A stretch of 64,000 nucleotides of DNA from Methylibium sp. NZG (GTDB taxonomy: Bacteria > Pseudomonadota > Gammaproteobacteria > Burkholderiales > Burkholderiaceae_C). Below the pieces are notes generated by a model. The model saw only the letters and a list, made by a program, of their open reading frames with translations, was not told the origin of the DNA and did no database searches. The stretch is from the NCBI GenBank assembly GCA_001263235.1, contig LGRD01000007.1:78626-142625 (forward strand), given 5' to 3'. A program made the position numbers and the translations under genes. Positions 39,069 through 48,239 of the stretch are shown here, in pieces (the first letter of the stretch is position 1; each line of letters begins with the position of its first letter).

Positions 39069-40658
39069 ATGACGCGACTTCACTCTTTGGCCTTGGCGGC
39101 CGCGCTCGCCGCCGCTGCGGTCCCGTTGCAAGCCCAGACCTTGCGCTGGGCCAGCCAGGGCGACCCGCAGACCATGGACCCGCACTCGCAGAACGAGTCC
39201 ATGACCAACATGATGAACGGCCAGGTCTACGAACGGCTGGTGGTGCGCGACAAGGGGCTGGCGATCCGCCCCAGCCTGGCCACCGAGTGGACGCAGGTCT
39301 CGCCGCTGCTGTGGCGCTTCAAGCTGCGCCCGAACGTGAAGTTCCATGATGGCTCGCCATTCACTGCCGACGACGTGGTGTTCTCCATCGAGCGCGGCCA
39401 GCAGCCCACCTCGCAGATCAACAACTACGCCACCGCCGTGGGCACGGCGCGCAAGGTAGACGACCTCACGGTGGAATTCGACCTCAAGGCCGTCAACCCG
39501 ATCTTCCTGCAGCACCTGGACGCGCTGTGGATCATGAGCAAGGGCTGGAGCGAAAAGAACAAGGTCACCAAGCCACTGGACTTCAAGAACAAGGAAGAGA
39601 GCTTCGCCTCGCAAAACACCAACGGCACCGGCCCGTTCATCCTCGTGAGCCGCGCGCCGGGCATCAAGACCACCTACAAGCGCAACCCGAACTGGTGGGG
39701 CAAGCAAGAGGGCAACGTGCAGGAGATCGTCTACACGCAGATCTCCAACGACGCGACCCGGCTGGCCGCGCTCGTCTCCGGCGAGGTCGACTTCATCCTC
39801 GACCCCGCGCCGCGCGACGTCGCCCGGCTGCGCAACACCGCCGGCGTGAAGGTGATCGACGGCCCCGAAAATCGCATCGTCTTCATCGGCATGGACCAGG
39901 GGCGTGACGAGTTGCTCTACAGCAGCGTCAAGGGCAAGAACCCCTTCAAGGACCTGCGCGTGCGCCGCGCGCTGTACCACGCCGTCGACATCGAGACGAT
40001 GAAGACCAAGCTGATGAACGGCCAGTCCTTCCCCACCGGCGGCATGACGCCGTCGCCGCTGGCCGCTTACAACGACGCCGAGATCGAAAAGCGCCTGCCC
40101 TTCGACCTGGCGCTGGCCAAGCGGCTCATGACGGAGGCCGGCTACCCGGACGGCTTCGAGGTGCAGCTCGACTGCCCGAACAACCGCTACATCCAGGACG
40201 AGGAAATCTGCGTTGCACTGGCCGCCATGTGGGCGCAGATCAACGTCAAGATCAAGGTCGTGGCGCAGCCGCGCGCCACCTACTTCCCCAAGCTCGAGAA
40301 GTACGACTTCAGCATGTACATGCTCGGCTGGGGCGGCGCGGTGACCGATGCCGAAACCACCCTCACGCCGGTGCTGCGCAACAACCTGGGTGAAAAGGGC
40401 ATCGGCTTCTACAACTACGGCAAGGCCAGGAACGACAAGGCCGACGCGCTGGCCGCACAGTCCAGCACCGAGGCCGACCCGAAGAAGCGCGAAGAACTGG
40501 TGAAGGCCGCGCTCCGCGAGTTCAAGGAGCAGGTGGCGGTGATCCCGCTGCACCGGCAGGTCATTCCCTGGGCGGCGCGCAGCAACATCGAGGTCGTGCA
40601 CCGCGCAGACAACTGGTTCGAGGTGCAGTGGGTGAAGATCGGCAAGTCGGGCAATTGA
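39069..40658 (+). CDS. ABC transporter periplasmic receptor, family 5 (peptide/nickel type)
   Basis: A 529-residue secreted receptor. It has a Sec signal (MTRLHSLALAAALAAAAVPL, cleavage near LQAQ) and the SBP_bac_5 fold, including SQGDPQTMDPHSQNES, VKFHDGSPFTADDVVFSIER and the late IPLHRQVIPWAARSNI. Receptors of this class bind oligopeptides, glutathione, nickel chelates or other ligands. CAGGAG precedes the ATG. No permease or ATPase gene lies next to it; the following genes are on the other strand. The 241 bp between the HD-GYP gene and this one hold nothing else recognisable. Confidence 0.92.
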   Translation: MTRLHSLALAAALAAAAVPLQAQTLRWASQGDPQTMDPHSQNESMTNMMNGQVYERLVVRDKGLAIRPSLATEWTQVSPLLWRFKLRPNVKFHDGSPFTADDVVFSIERGQQPTSQINNYATAVGTARKVDDLTVEFDLKAVNPIFLQHLDALWIMSKGWSEKNKVTKPLDFKNKEESFASQNTNGTGPFILVSRAPGIKTTYKRNPNWWGKQEGNVQEIVYTQISNDATRLAALVSGEVDFILDPAPRDVARLRNTAGVKVIDGPENRIVFIGMDQGRDELLYSSVKGKNPFKDLRVRRALYHAVDIETMKTKLMNGQSFPTGGMTPSPLAAYNDAEIEKRLPFDLALAKRLMTEAGYPDGFEVQLDCPNNRYIQDEEICVALAAMWAQINVKIKVVAQPRATYFPKLEKYDFSMYMLGWGGAVTDAETTLTPVLRNNLGEKGIGFYNYGKARNDKADALAAQSSTEADPKKREELVKAALREFKEQVAVIPLHRQVIPWAARSNIEVVHRADNWFEVQWVKIGKSGN

Positions 40659-40685
40659 TCGGCGGGGACGTGGCGGGCTGCTGCG

Positions 40686-41129
40686 TCAGCGCGTGACCCA
40701 GGCGCTGACCCGGCGCTCGACGTAGTCGCCGTTCACCCCTCCGGGGCAGGCAGCGGCATTGCAGCCTGTGGCACTGATCGAGTAGCTGCGAACGGTTGCC
40801 GCGCCTTCGGTGTGCGTGCCGGTCAGCACGCACGTCACCGTGGTGCGGTAGCCCGCCAGCGTGGCTGGCAGCACTAGGGTCTGCGACGCAGGGCACACCG
40901 GTGCCGAGGTGCGGGTGATCTGGAAGCGTGCCCACTCGAGCCCGGCTTCGGCCGCCTGGGCAGCGCGCGCAGCCGACAACTCCTGTGAAAACGCGGTGTG
41001 GACGGACGTGACGAGCGACACGCCGTAGGCGCTCAGCACGCCCATCATCACCAGCGCGGCCATCACCAGCATGCCAGAGGCGCCAGTCTGGCGGCGGTGG
41101 CGTGGACCCTGCGAGGCGCGCCGCATCAT
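40686..41129 (-). CDS. mshP: MSHA biogenesis protein MshP (PilX-like)
   Basis: A 147-residue membrane-anchored protein with a basic N-terminus and the hydrophobic segment GMLVMAALVMMGVLSAYGVS, followed by AQAAEAGLEWARFQIT, the PilX/MshP-type helix. A Cys-containing globular end (NAAACPGGVNGDYVERRVSA) follows. The start at 41129 overlaps the mshO stop (ATGA). It is the last gene of the pilus operon; no mshQ-like gene follows. Confidence 0.8.
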   Translation of the reverse strand: MMRRASQGPRHRRQTGASGMLVMAALVMMGVLSAYGVSLVTSVHTAFSQELSAARAAQAAEAGLEWARFQITRTSAPVCPASQTLVLPATLAGYRTTVTCVLTGTHTEGAATVRSYSISATGCNAAACPGGVNGDYVERRVSAWVTR

Positions 41130-42214
41130 CCGCCCTCGGTGACGGGTGCCATCAGCACCAGTTCTGAAAACTCAGGCGGCGCCCCGGCCGAAACCGGCCG
41201 CGTCATACGCAGCCACAGGTTCACCATGCCGCCGCGCGCGCCGGTGGCGGTGTAGCTGAAGCGGCAGGCCGTCACGCCCACCGCCAATGGCGCCGTCTGT
41301 GCGCCGCCGAAGGCCGCCGGTTGCAAGGCGCCGATGGCGTAGCCATCATGACGCTGCAGCAGTTGGGTTGTCGGGTCGCACTCGTAGCTCACCGGGCCGG
41401 ACACGACATAGAACCGGCGGGTCCCTGCCAGGGCCGGAAAGCTGTGCGGTGCGATGCTCATGCGAGTGCTGCCTGAGACTGCGGCGGTGGCCGTCAGGCG
41501 GGATTTGATGCCGCCCACCACCGGCCCTGCACCACCCGCGTACGGGTCGCCGCTGGGAACACCCGGACCGAGTGGGTTCACCACCACATAGTCAGAGCCC
41601 GGGACAGGAGCATCCCCCCTCAGCGCGCCGAGCGACATGAAGCAGCGTTCGGTGCAGGCGGCCTCGAGCGAGTCGTGATTGGCCGACAGATTGCACACCG
41701 CCGGGCAGCTTTGTGGGCCGCCTGAGGGGCCACTGCGATGCCGGCCTTCGGCGCGAACCTCCAAAAACTCCAGCAGCTGTCGGGAGCCCACCGTCCGCAC
41801 GCGAACGCTGTTGGGCAGTGCGCGCGCCAGATCGGCGCCGAGTCGGGCCTGCACGGTGTCGAGTTCGGTGGTGGCGCCTGCGCGCGCGCTGGCCTCCAGG
41901 TAGGCGGTCATCGGGATGCGCAGCATCGGCACAGCCACCAGCGCCATGGTGCTGAGCAAGGTGATCGACACGATGAGCTCCACCAGCGTGAAGCCCCGTG
42001 CCGCTGTGCGGGCGCGGGCCGCAGTTGCGCCAAGGCGACGCTGAACAAGTCCCCGCGAGTGCGCGCGCCCTGATTTGGGATGGGCTGCAGGGCGCAAACC
42101 GCAGCCATAGCCCAAGCTATGGCGAGGATTTGCAACGCAGCAGGCCGCCCAAAGCAGGGATGCGCGTGCCGCGAGGGACTTGTTCAGCGTTGCCCTAAAT
42201 CCGGTTCGGCGCAT
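41126..42214 (-). CDS. mshO: MSHA minor pilin MshO with an extended, repeat-derived leader
   Basis: A 362-codon prepilin-like gene. The type III signal is RG-FTLVELIVSITLLSTMAL, with cleavage after Gly and Glu at position 5 of the mature protein, but it lies about 74 residues from the ATG at 42214. Residues about 7-61 are encoded by a 165-bp palindromic element (42032-42196) containing a REP-like copy. The ATG overlaps mshD by 20 bp behind an AAGGT site, and no other ATG, GTG or TTG suits between the element and RGFTLVE. Prepilin leaders are usually under 30 residues, so processing may be impaired or an unusual start used. The mature part looks intact, with several Cys residues. Confidence 0.78.
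   Translation of the reverse strand: MRRTGFRATLNKSLAARASLLWAACCVANPRHSLGYGCGLRPAAHPKSGRAHSRGLVQRRLGATAARARTAARGFTLVELIVSITLLSTMALVAVPMLRIPMTAYLEASARAGATTELDTVQARLGADLARALPNSVRVRTVGSRQLLEFLEVRAEGRHRSGPSGGPQSCPAVCNLSANHDSLEAACTERCFMSLGALRGDAPVPGSDYVVVNPLGPGVPSGDPYAGGAGPVVGGIKSRLTATAAVSGSTRMSIAPHSFPALAGTRRFYVVSGPVSYECDPTTQLLQRHDGYAIGALQPAAFGGAQTAPLAVGVTACRFSYTATGARGGMVNLWLRMTRPVSAGAPPEFSELVLMAPVTEGG
42032..42196. mobile_element. MITE-like palindromic element inside mshO
   Basis: Inverted arms of about 33 bp at 42032-42067 and 42163-42195 share ACGCTGAACAAGTCCC at their outer ends and flank a REP-like core (42091-42137). The total length is about 165 bp, i.e. 55 codons, and it adds no stop codon to the mshO frame. 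Its termini differ from those of the 9011-9274 element, although both carry the same REP-like core. Confidence 0.65.
42091..42137 (+). repeat. REP-like palindrome, copy C
   Basis: GGCGCAAACCGCAGCCATAG, loop CCCAA, then GCTATGGCGAGG and ATTTGCAACG. It is nearly identical to copy B at 9065-9111 except for the loop, and is the inverse of copy A. It forms the core of the element inside mshO. Confidence 0.8.
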
Positions 42215-42845
42215 GGCGGACCTTCAGACCTTCGAGAACGATATCGCCTGCGCCCGGGCAGCGCACCGTCACCACGACGCGCAGCACCTGGGGGCGGCCG
42301 TTGGCATCGGTGGCGGCAATGCCGGTCATCGCCTGCGCTGCCATCGCCACGTTGGCCTGGCAGCCCGTCAACCCGCCGCCGGCCGGATTGAGTTGCGTGC
42401 CGCCGATGTCGCAGAGGCCACCAGGGCAGCCCGGGCCGGGCAGCGTCAGGCCTTGGTAGTCGCTGACCGCGTCGAAGCGGTTGGCCGCGTTGTAGCGGGT
42501 CTCACCGGCCTCGGGGCCGAGCGCGTCGACGGTGCTGGCGCAACCGGTGCCGCCGGCAAAGGCGCCGGTGGCCACCAAGGCGCGCGCGTCCCCGGCGTCG
42601 CAAAAGGTGAATGGCATGCTGCGCACTTCGGCCAGCAGCGCTTGCGCGATGGCCAGCGCCTGGCGGTCCCGCAAGGCTTGCGAGGACTGCGCCGAGAGCT
42701 TGCCGAACAGCACCGTGAACGAGCCCGCCACCGTGCCCACGAGCACGATCAGCACCAGCACATCGATGAGCGTGAACCCGCGCGCGTGCCGGCGTGCCGC
42801 AGGGAGCGGGCGCCTGGTCGGCCTACCTCGTGATACCGGTTTCAC
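42195..42845 (-). CDS. mshD: MSHA minor pilin MshD
   Basis: A 216-residue prepilin with a basic leader ending RRHARG and the mature start FTLIDVLVLIVLVGTVAGSF. The position-5 residue is Asp instead of the near-invariant Glu of type IV pilins. The rest is a Cys-containing globular domain (FCDAGDAR, GCASTVDALGPEAGETRYNA). The gene starts 23 bp inside the end of mshC and its end overlaps mshO, consistent with tight coupling. Confidence 0.82.
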   Translation of the reverse strand: MKPVSRGRPTRRPLPAARRHARGFTLIDVLVLIVLVGTVAGSFTVLFGKLSAQSSQALRDRQALAIAQALLAEVRSMPFTFCDAGDARALVATGAFAGGTGCASTVDALGPEAGETRYNAANRFDAVSDYQGLTLPGPGCPGGLCDIGGTQLNPAGGGLTGCQANVAMAAQAMTGIAATDANGRPQVLRVVVTVRCPGAGDIVLEGLKVRHAPNRI

Positions 42846-43254
42846 GGCTCACTCTCAGCGTGAGCGAGCCCACGGTGATGTTGAGGTTGGCGTTGGGAAC
42901 CGGCTGGCCGCGCTGATTGAACCGTACCAGCGCTGCCCCGCCGGGCACCACGCCCAGCGGCACGGGCACCACGAACGGCGCCTGGCCCGAAGGCTCGGCC
43001 ACCGGCATGGTGGTGGAACAGGCGCCCGCCGCGGTGTAGACCGACTGCGCCTGTGCGGGCCCGATCAGCACGCACACGTCGCGCTGCTGGACCATCGCCA
43101 GCTTGCGGCCGTGATCGAGCATGGTCTTGAGCTGATCGCGAAAACCGCGCTCATGCAGCGCGGTTCGGTCGGTAAGGCGCGGCGCGGCCACCGCGGCAAG
43201 GACGGCCATGATGAGCATCACGACGATCAGCTCGACCATGGTGTAGCCGCGCAT
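42823..43254 (-). CDS. mshC: MSHA minor pilin MshC
   Basis: A 143-residue prepilin. From ATG 43254 the sequence begins MRG-YTMVELIVVMLIMAVLA, so the leader has only three residues and the mature protein starts with Tyr rather than Phe. The open frame continues far upstream, but no ATG, GTG or TTG with a ribosome site is seen between the mshA stop and 43254, so this start is provisional. The hydrophobic helix is followed by TALHERGFRDQLKTMLDHGR and two Cys residues. It lies 47 bp after mshA. Confidence 0.78.
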   Translation of the reverse strand: MRGYTMVELIVVMLIMAVLAAVAAPRLTDRTALHERGFRDQLKTMLDHGRKLAMVQQRDVCVLIGPAQAQSVYTAAGACSTTMPVAEPSGQAPFVVPVPLGVVPGGAALVRFNQRGQPVPNANLNITVGSLTLRVSRETGITR

Positions 43255-43301
43255 GGCTTGCGAGGCGTCGCAAGTAACGACAGGGCTGCGGGGCGGCCGT
43301 G

Positions 43302-43853
43302 TCAGCAGCCGGTCGAGTTGACGGCCGACAGCGACGGCGACTGCCCGAGCACCGGGGGCGCGGTGTAGGTGAAGGAGCAGTTGGCAGCCGCCGGCCCGCC
43401 GGTCACCTGCAATGTCACCGCGGTGCCGGTCACCGTCGCGGCATAACCGTCGGCGGCCAGGGCGGTGTTGATCTGCGCGTTGGTGGCGCCGCTGTTCACC
43501 TGCACGATGCCGGCGCCGATCACCACGCCTTGCAGCGTCGGTGCGGGGTACAGGCGCGTCACGGCAACCAGGCCGCCTTCGGTACAGATCGTGCCGGTGC
43601 CGGTGGCTGCTGCGATGTTGGGTGTGCCGCCGACCGCGCACGCGGGTTGAACGACACCCTGGCGCGCCATCGCCGCACCGTGCACCAGCGCCATCGACGC
43701 TGCCACGGCACCCTTGGCGCCATTGAGCTTGGCCACCCGCGCGTCGCGCTGAAGGTTGGTGAAGCGCGGCAGCGCAACCGCTGCGAGCACGCCCAGAATG
43801 ATGATGACGACGATCAGCTCGACCATCGTGAAACCCGCTTGATGACGTTTCAT
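43302..43853 (-). CDS. mshA: MSHA major pilin MshA
   Basis: A 183-residue type IVa pilin precursor. The leader MKRHQAG is followed by FTMVELIVVIIILGVLAAVA, with Glu at +5, and then LPRFTNLQRDARVAKLNGAK, the classic MshA N-terminal helix. The C-terminal Cys pair (NCSFTYTAP and the final NSTGC) would close the D-region disulfide. GAGGGAA lies 7 bp before ATG 43853. A 102-bp gap separates it from mshG, the largest in the operon, and may carry an internal promoter for high pilin expression. Confidence 0.9.
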   Translation of the reverse strand: MKRHQAGFTMVELIVVIIILGVLAAVALPRFTNLQRDARVAKLNGAKGAVAASMALVHGAAMARQGVVQPACAVGGTPNIAAATGTGTICTEGGLVAVTRLYPAPTLQGVVIGAGIVQVNSGATNAQINTALAADGYAATVTGTAVTLQVTGGPAAANCSFTYTAPPVLGQSPSLSAVNSTGC

Positions 43854-43955
43854 GTTGAATTCCCTCAGTTGATATCGACCTGTAAACCTGAAACCGTGAC
43901 GATCGTTCGTGGAGTTCGACAACACCGTCGCAATGCATATCGGCAACCGGCGGCG

Positions 43956-45179
43956 CTACTTGATGGCCGCCTTCCCCAGATCCCACATCGGCATGAACAC
44001 GCCCAACGCCAGCACCAGCACCATGGCGCCGAGCACCAAAATGAGGATGGGCTCGATCTGCTGCGACATCGTTTTGAGCTCGTACTCGACCTCGCGCTGG
44101 TAGACCTGGCCGATCTCTTCGAGCATGTCGTCGAGCTTGCCGGTCTCCTCGCCCACGGCCACCATCTGCAGCACCACCGGCGTGAAGATGCCCGCCCGGT
44201 TGGAAGCAATCAACATGCTCTCGCCTCGTTCGATGCAGCCGACCATGCCCTTGATGGCGTTGCACAGGTGGGCGTTGTCCACCACCTCGGCGGCCAGCGT
44301 GACCGCCGGCAGCACCGGCACGCCGCTGCGCAGCGCCAGCGCCAGGGCACGGCAGGCACGCGCCAGCGCGCCCTTGCGCACCACCTTGCCGGCCACGGGC
44401 AGATGGAGCTTCCAGCGGTCCCACAGCAGCCGGCCGGTCGAGCTGCGCAGCCACAGCTTTGTCGTGAAAACCATGCCCACCACCGCGCCCACCATCAGCG
44501 GCCACCAGTCGAGCACGGCCTTGGAAGTGCCCAGCAGGATGCGGGTCATCAGCGGCAGCTCGGTGTTGAGGTTGGCGAACACCTTGGCAAATGCCGGGAT
44601 GACCATCACGTTGATGACGATCATCGCGATCACCATCGCGCCGATCACGAACTTCGGGTAGCGCAGCGCCGAGGCGATCTGCTCGCGCATGAAGCGCTGG
44701 AACTCCATGTGCTGGTGCAGGCTCAGGAAGATGTCGGGCAGCCCGCCGGTGGTCTCGCCCACGCGGACCATCGACACATAGAACGCGTCGAACACATCGC
44801 CGCGCCGTGCCATCGCCTGCGAGAGGTCGTAGCCCTCGTCGAGCGACTTCAGCAAGTCGCGCAGCAGGGCGCGCAGGCCCTCGTCGCTGGACGAGTTCTG
44901 CAGGCCCTGCAACGCCCGCAGCAGCGGCACACCGGCCTTGAGCAGCGTGTGCAGCTGGCGCGACAGCATCAGCAGTTGCTCGGTGTCCACCGCCTTGCGG
45001 CCCGTCAGGCGGGCCAGGGTGACCTGCGCCGACTCGACCACTGGCGCAAGCTCGATCGCAATCGGGACGATGCCGCGGGCGCTCAGCGCATCGGCGGCGT
45101 GTGCCGCGCTGCTGCCGCTGATCTGGCCGCTGACCGCCGCGCGGTCGGCGTCGCGGCCCTTGTACAAGAAGCTTGCCAT
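43956..45179 (-). CDS. mshG: MSHA platform protein MshG (PilC/GspF family)
   Basis: A 407-residue inner-membrane platform protein with two homologous T2SSF domains, each with a cytoplasmic helical part and membrane segments. The first includes LMLSRQLHTLLKAGVPLLRA and the second ALARACRALALALRSGVPVL. It transmits motion from the MshE ATPase to the growing pilus. It ends near IEPILILVLGAMVLVLALGV. Confidence 0.92.
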   Translation of the reverse strand: MASFLYKGRDADRAAVSGQISGSSAAHAADALSARGIVPIAIELAPVVESAQVTLARLTGRKAVDTEQLLMLSRQLHTLLKAGVPLLRALQGLQNSSSDEGLRALLRDLLKSLDEGYDLSQAMARRGDVFDAFYVSMVRVGETTGGLPDIFLSLHQHMEFQRFMREQIASALRYPKFVIGAMVIAMIVINVMVIPAFAKVFANLNTELPLMTRILLGTSKAVLDWWPLMVGAVVGMVFTTKLWLRSSTGRLLWDRWKLHLPVAGKVVRKGALARACRALALALRSGVPVLPAVTLAAEVVDNAHLCNAIKGMVGCIERGESMLIASNRAGIFTPVVLQMVAVGEETGKLDDMLEEIGQVYQREVEYELKTMSQQIEPILILVLGAMVLVLALGVFMPMWDLGKAAIK

Positions 45180-45190
45180 CGTGCGCTGCG

Positions 45191-46942
45191 TCAGAACTGG
45201 CTGCTGGCTTGCAGGGCCTCGGCCAGCGTGGTGCGGCCTTCATGAACCAGCTGCAAGGCGTGGTGGCGCAAGGTGAACGCAGAGAACAACTTGCGCGCCG
45301 CCACCGCAAAGCCAGCCGGATCGTCGCGGTTGGCCAGGTGCACCAGTTCGGGCGTCATCTCCATCATCTCGTACACACCGGCTCGGCCGCGGTAGCCGGT
45401 GTGGTTGCAGTGGCTGCAGCCCACGCCCTGCCAGTACTCGCGGCGGGGGGCGCCGTTGGAGGCTGTCTCGGCCTCGGCGCCATCGGCGTTGGGTTCGGCC
45501 TCAAGGGCCAGCCAGGCCTGCTCATGCGGGAGCGGCTCGTGCGGGCGCTTGCAGTGTTCGCAGATGGTTCGGAGCAGTCGTTGCGCCAGCACCAGGCGCA
45601 CACCGAGCGCAATCATGTAAGGCGCGATGCCCATGTCGGCCAACCGCATCGGCGTGCCGAAGGCGTCGAGCGTGTGCAGCGTGGACAACACGAGGTGGCC
45701 TGTCAGCGCCGCGCGCAGGCCGATCTCGGCGGTCTCCTGGTCGCGCATCTCACCCACCAGGATCACGTCGGGGTCTTGCCGCAGGCACGAGCGCAGCACG
45801 CGGGCGAAGGTGAAGTCGACCTTGTCGTTGATCTGCACCTGGTTCAGGCCCGGCAGGCGGTACTCGACCGGGTCTTCGACGGTGATGATCTTTCGATCCG
45901 GCGAGTTGAGTTCGGCGAGTGCCGAGTAGAGCGTCGTGGTCTTGCCGCTGCCGGTCGGCCCGGTCACCAGAATCATTCCGTTGCTGCCCGCCAGCGCACC
46001 GCGCAGCCGCGCCAGGATGGCCGGCGGCATGCCCAGCGTGTGCAGCCGGATGCGGTCGGTGTTCTGCGGCAGCAGCCGCATCACCACCGACTCGCCGTAG
46101 TAGGTGGGCAGTGTGGAAATGCGCACGTCCACCACGCTGGCGCCGGCTGAAAACTGAAAGCGCCCGTCCTGCGGCAGGCGACGCTCCGAGATGTCCAGGC
46201 TCGCCATCAGCTTGAGGCGCTGCACCATCGCCGAGACGATCTTGGGGTCGGACGAGCTCTGCACCTGCATCGTGCCGTCGATGCGGAAGCGGATCACCAG
46301 CTGGCGCTCCTGCGGCTCGATGTGGATGTCCGACACGTTGCGCGACAGCGCTGTTTCGAACACCGACTGCAGCAGCCGCACGATCGGCGCTTCTTCGGCC
46401 GTCTCGGCCACCTGGCCCAGGTTCAGGCTGAGGGTCGCCTCGGTCATGTCGGCGGCGATCTCCTTGGCCAGCCCGACGATCTGCTCGCTGCGCTGGTAGA
46501 TGCGCTCGATCGTGTGCAGCAGCGCGTCCTCGGTCACCACCACCGGGTAGATCGACACGTTCAGCGTGCGCCCGATCTGGTCGAAGGCCTGCATGTCGGT
46601 CGGGTCCACGAAGCCGACCTGCAACCCGAAGTCCTGCTCGGCCAACACGATGGCGCGGAAGCGCCGGGCCTGCGTCTCCGACAGGCGGCGCACCAGCGTT
46701 GCGTCGACCTGCTGCTGGCGCAGGTCGACGAACGAGATCTTCATCTGCTCGGCGATGACGACGCCGATGGCGTCTTCGGTCACGAACTTCAGATCGGTCA
46801 GCGCGCGGCCGAGTTTGCGCCCGGTCGTCTTTTGCTGCGCGAGTGCCTGGTTCAGCTGGTCTTCGGTGATCAGGCCTTTCTGGACGAGCACTTCGCCCAG
46901 GCGAAAGCGCGGTGCGTTGAAGACTTGCGGGCGTGCGGTCAT
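45191..46942 (-). CDS. mshE: MSHA extension ATPase MshE (PilB/GspE family)
   Basis: A 583-residue hexameric ATPase that powers pilus extension. The N-terminal MshEN domain has two copies of the c-di-GMP-binding pattern: RLGEVLVQKGLITEDQLNQA and KLGRALTDLKFVTEDAIGVV. The catalytic core carries Walker A GPTGSGKTTT, the Asp box and Walker B region (LRQDPDVILVGEMRDQETAE), and zinc cysteine pairs CEHCKRP and CSHCNHTGYRG. It is therefore expected to respond directly to c-di-GMP. Confidence 0.95.
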   Translation of the reverse strand: MTARPQVFNAPRFRLGEVLVQKGLITEDQLNQALAQQKTTGRKLGRALTDLKFVTEDAIGVVIAEQMKISFVDLRQQQVDATLVRRLSETQARRFRAIVLAEQDFGLQVGFVDPTDMQAFDQIGRTLNVSIYPVVVTEDALLHTIERIYQRSEQIVGLAKEIAADMTEATLSLNLGQVAETAEEAPIVRLLQSVFETALSRNVSDIHIEPQERQLVIRFRIDGTMQVQSSSDPKIVSAMVQRLKLMASLDISERRLPQDGRFQFSAGASVVDVRISTLPTYYGESVVMRLLPQNTDRIRLHTLGMPPAILARLRGALAGSNGMILVTGPTGSGKTTTLYSALAELNSPDRKIITVEDPVEYRLPGLNQVQINDKVDFTFARVLRSCLRQDPDVILVGEMRDQETAEIGLRAALTGHLVLSTLHTLDAFGTPMRLADMGIAPYMIALGVRLVLAQRLLRTICEHCKRPHEPLPHEQAWLALEAEPNADGAEAETASNGAPRREYWQGVGCSHCNHTGYRGRAGVYEMMEMTPELVHLANRDDPAGFAVAARKLFSAFTLRHHALQLVHEGRTTLAEALQASSQF

Positions 46943-46949
46943 GGTGGGC

Positions 46950-48239
46950 TCACTCCAGCTGCTGAAGCTTTTGTTCGACGAAGTTGCTCAGCTCGCTGCG
47001 GTCCATGCCGATGGCCTGTGCTCGGCCATACACCTGGCGTGCCTGCTGGCTGCGGCCTTCGGCTTCGAGCGCCACGCCCAGGCCCAACCACCACAGGCTG
47101 TTGCCGGGCTGCAGTCGCACGGCCTGCTCGTAGTCGGGCAGCGCGCGGCTGAACTGACCTTGCTGCGCGCGCAACCCGGCGCGCAGGCCGAAGCCCTCGG
47201 CGCTGAGCCGCTCGCTGCGGTCGAGCACCGCCAGCGCGTCGGCGGTGTCGCCACGGTCGGCCAGCACACGCGCCAGCACCGCGGCGAGTTGCGGCTCGTC
47301 GGACAGCGCCAGCCCCTCGCGCGCCAGCGCCTCTGCCTCTGTGCCACGGCCCTGTTCGAGCAGCAGCGAGACCGTGTGAATGCGTGCTGCCGCCAGCCGT
47401 GGGTCGAGTTTCAATGCCGCTTGCAACTGCTCCACGGCCTGCCGGCCGTGGCCGGTGGCGGCAAGGTCCAGACCCTGCTGGTACAGCGCCTGCGCGCGTT
47501 GGGCGGTCGGCACCAGCGCCATGCGCTTGTCGATGCTGGCCGGGCCCGCGGGTGGGGCGGCCATCGCCGCCGCAGCGATCAACGTGGTGTGGGGGGTCGC
47601 TCCAGGTGCGGCGCCGCCGGTGTGCAGGAGGGCGGAAAGCGTCGGCTTGTCAGCCCGGGCCCGGCCTGCCGGGGCGGTGTGCCCGCCCGCTGCTCCAGCG
47701 GTTGCGGTTGCGGTTGTGGGTGTGGGTGCGGTCGAGGACGCTGTCGAGGTCGCCGTCGGCGTTGCCGTCCGGGCTGGCTGCTCGGGCACGAGCCTGGCCC
47801 TGGGTGCAGCGTCTGCTGGCTTCGCCGCAGCGCCGGGCGCCGCCGCGCTGGGCAAGGGTGGCGCGGCCGGGGCCGGCATGGGTGTCGGCACCGCCGCCGG
47901 AGCCACCGGAGCCACCGCGGCTACCGCGGCCACCGCAGCACTCGCGGTTTCGAGCGTCGGCAGCCCGCCGGCCGCCGACGCTGCCAGCATCCCCGCAGCT
48001 GGCGGGTCGTCGTTCTGTGTGACCTGCAAAGGCGCCGGGGCCGCTGCGGGCTTGGTCGTCAGCAACGCGGGCCAGTCGCCGAACGCCATCGCGCCCGCGG
48101 CGGCGCCGCCCAACAACAGCAAGGCGAGCGCGCGGCCGTTGTGGCGGTGCACGGTGGTGGCCTGCACCCCCTCGGGCGCGGCGGCCGGCGCAGCGCGGCG
48201 CGCCTCCAGATCGCGCAGCATCTTGTTGATGACGCTCAT
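46950..48239 (-). CDS. mshN: MSHA biogenesis protein MshN (TPR)
   Basis: A 429-residue bitopic protein. A short cytoplasmic start (MSVINKMLRDLEARRA) is followed by one membrane helix (ALALLLLGGAAAGAMAFG), a long Ala/Pro/Thr-rich linker of about 180 residues, and TPR repeats (ALYQQGLDLAATGHGRQAVE onward). The ATG overlaps the mshM stop (ATGA at 48236-48239). The linker is unusually low in complexity, presumably spanning the periplasm. Confidence 0.88.
   Translation of the reverse strand: MSVINKMLRDLEARRAAPAAAPEGVQATTVHRHNGRALALLLLGGAAAGAMAFGDWPALLTTKPAAAPAPLQVTQNDDPPAAGMLAASAAGGLPTLETASAAVAAVAAVAPVAPAAVPTPMPAPAAPPLPSAAAPGAAAKPADAAPRARLVPEQPARTATPTATSTASSTAPTPTTATATAGAAGGHTAPAGRARADKPTLSALLHTGGAAPGATPHTTLIAAAAMAAPPAGPASIDKRMALVPTAQRAQALYQQGLDLAATGHGRQAVEQLQAALKLDPRLAAARIHTVSLLLEQGRGTEAEALAREGLALSDEPQLAAVLARVLADRGDTADALAVLDRSERLSAEGFGLRAGLRAQQGQFSRALPDYEQAVRLQPGNSLWWLGLGVALEAEGRSQQARQVYGRAQAIGMDRSELSNFVEQKLQQLE

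Noticed and set aside
43854..43955. A sigma54-like promoter upstream of mshA (minus strand, GGTTGCCGATATGC)
   Set aside because: Spacing is right but only the GG/GC core matches; the flanking consensus bases are absent.
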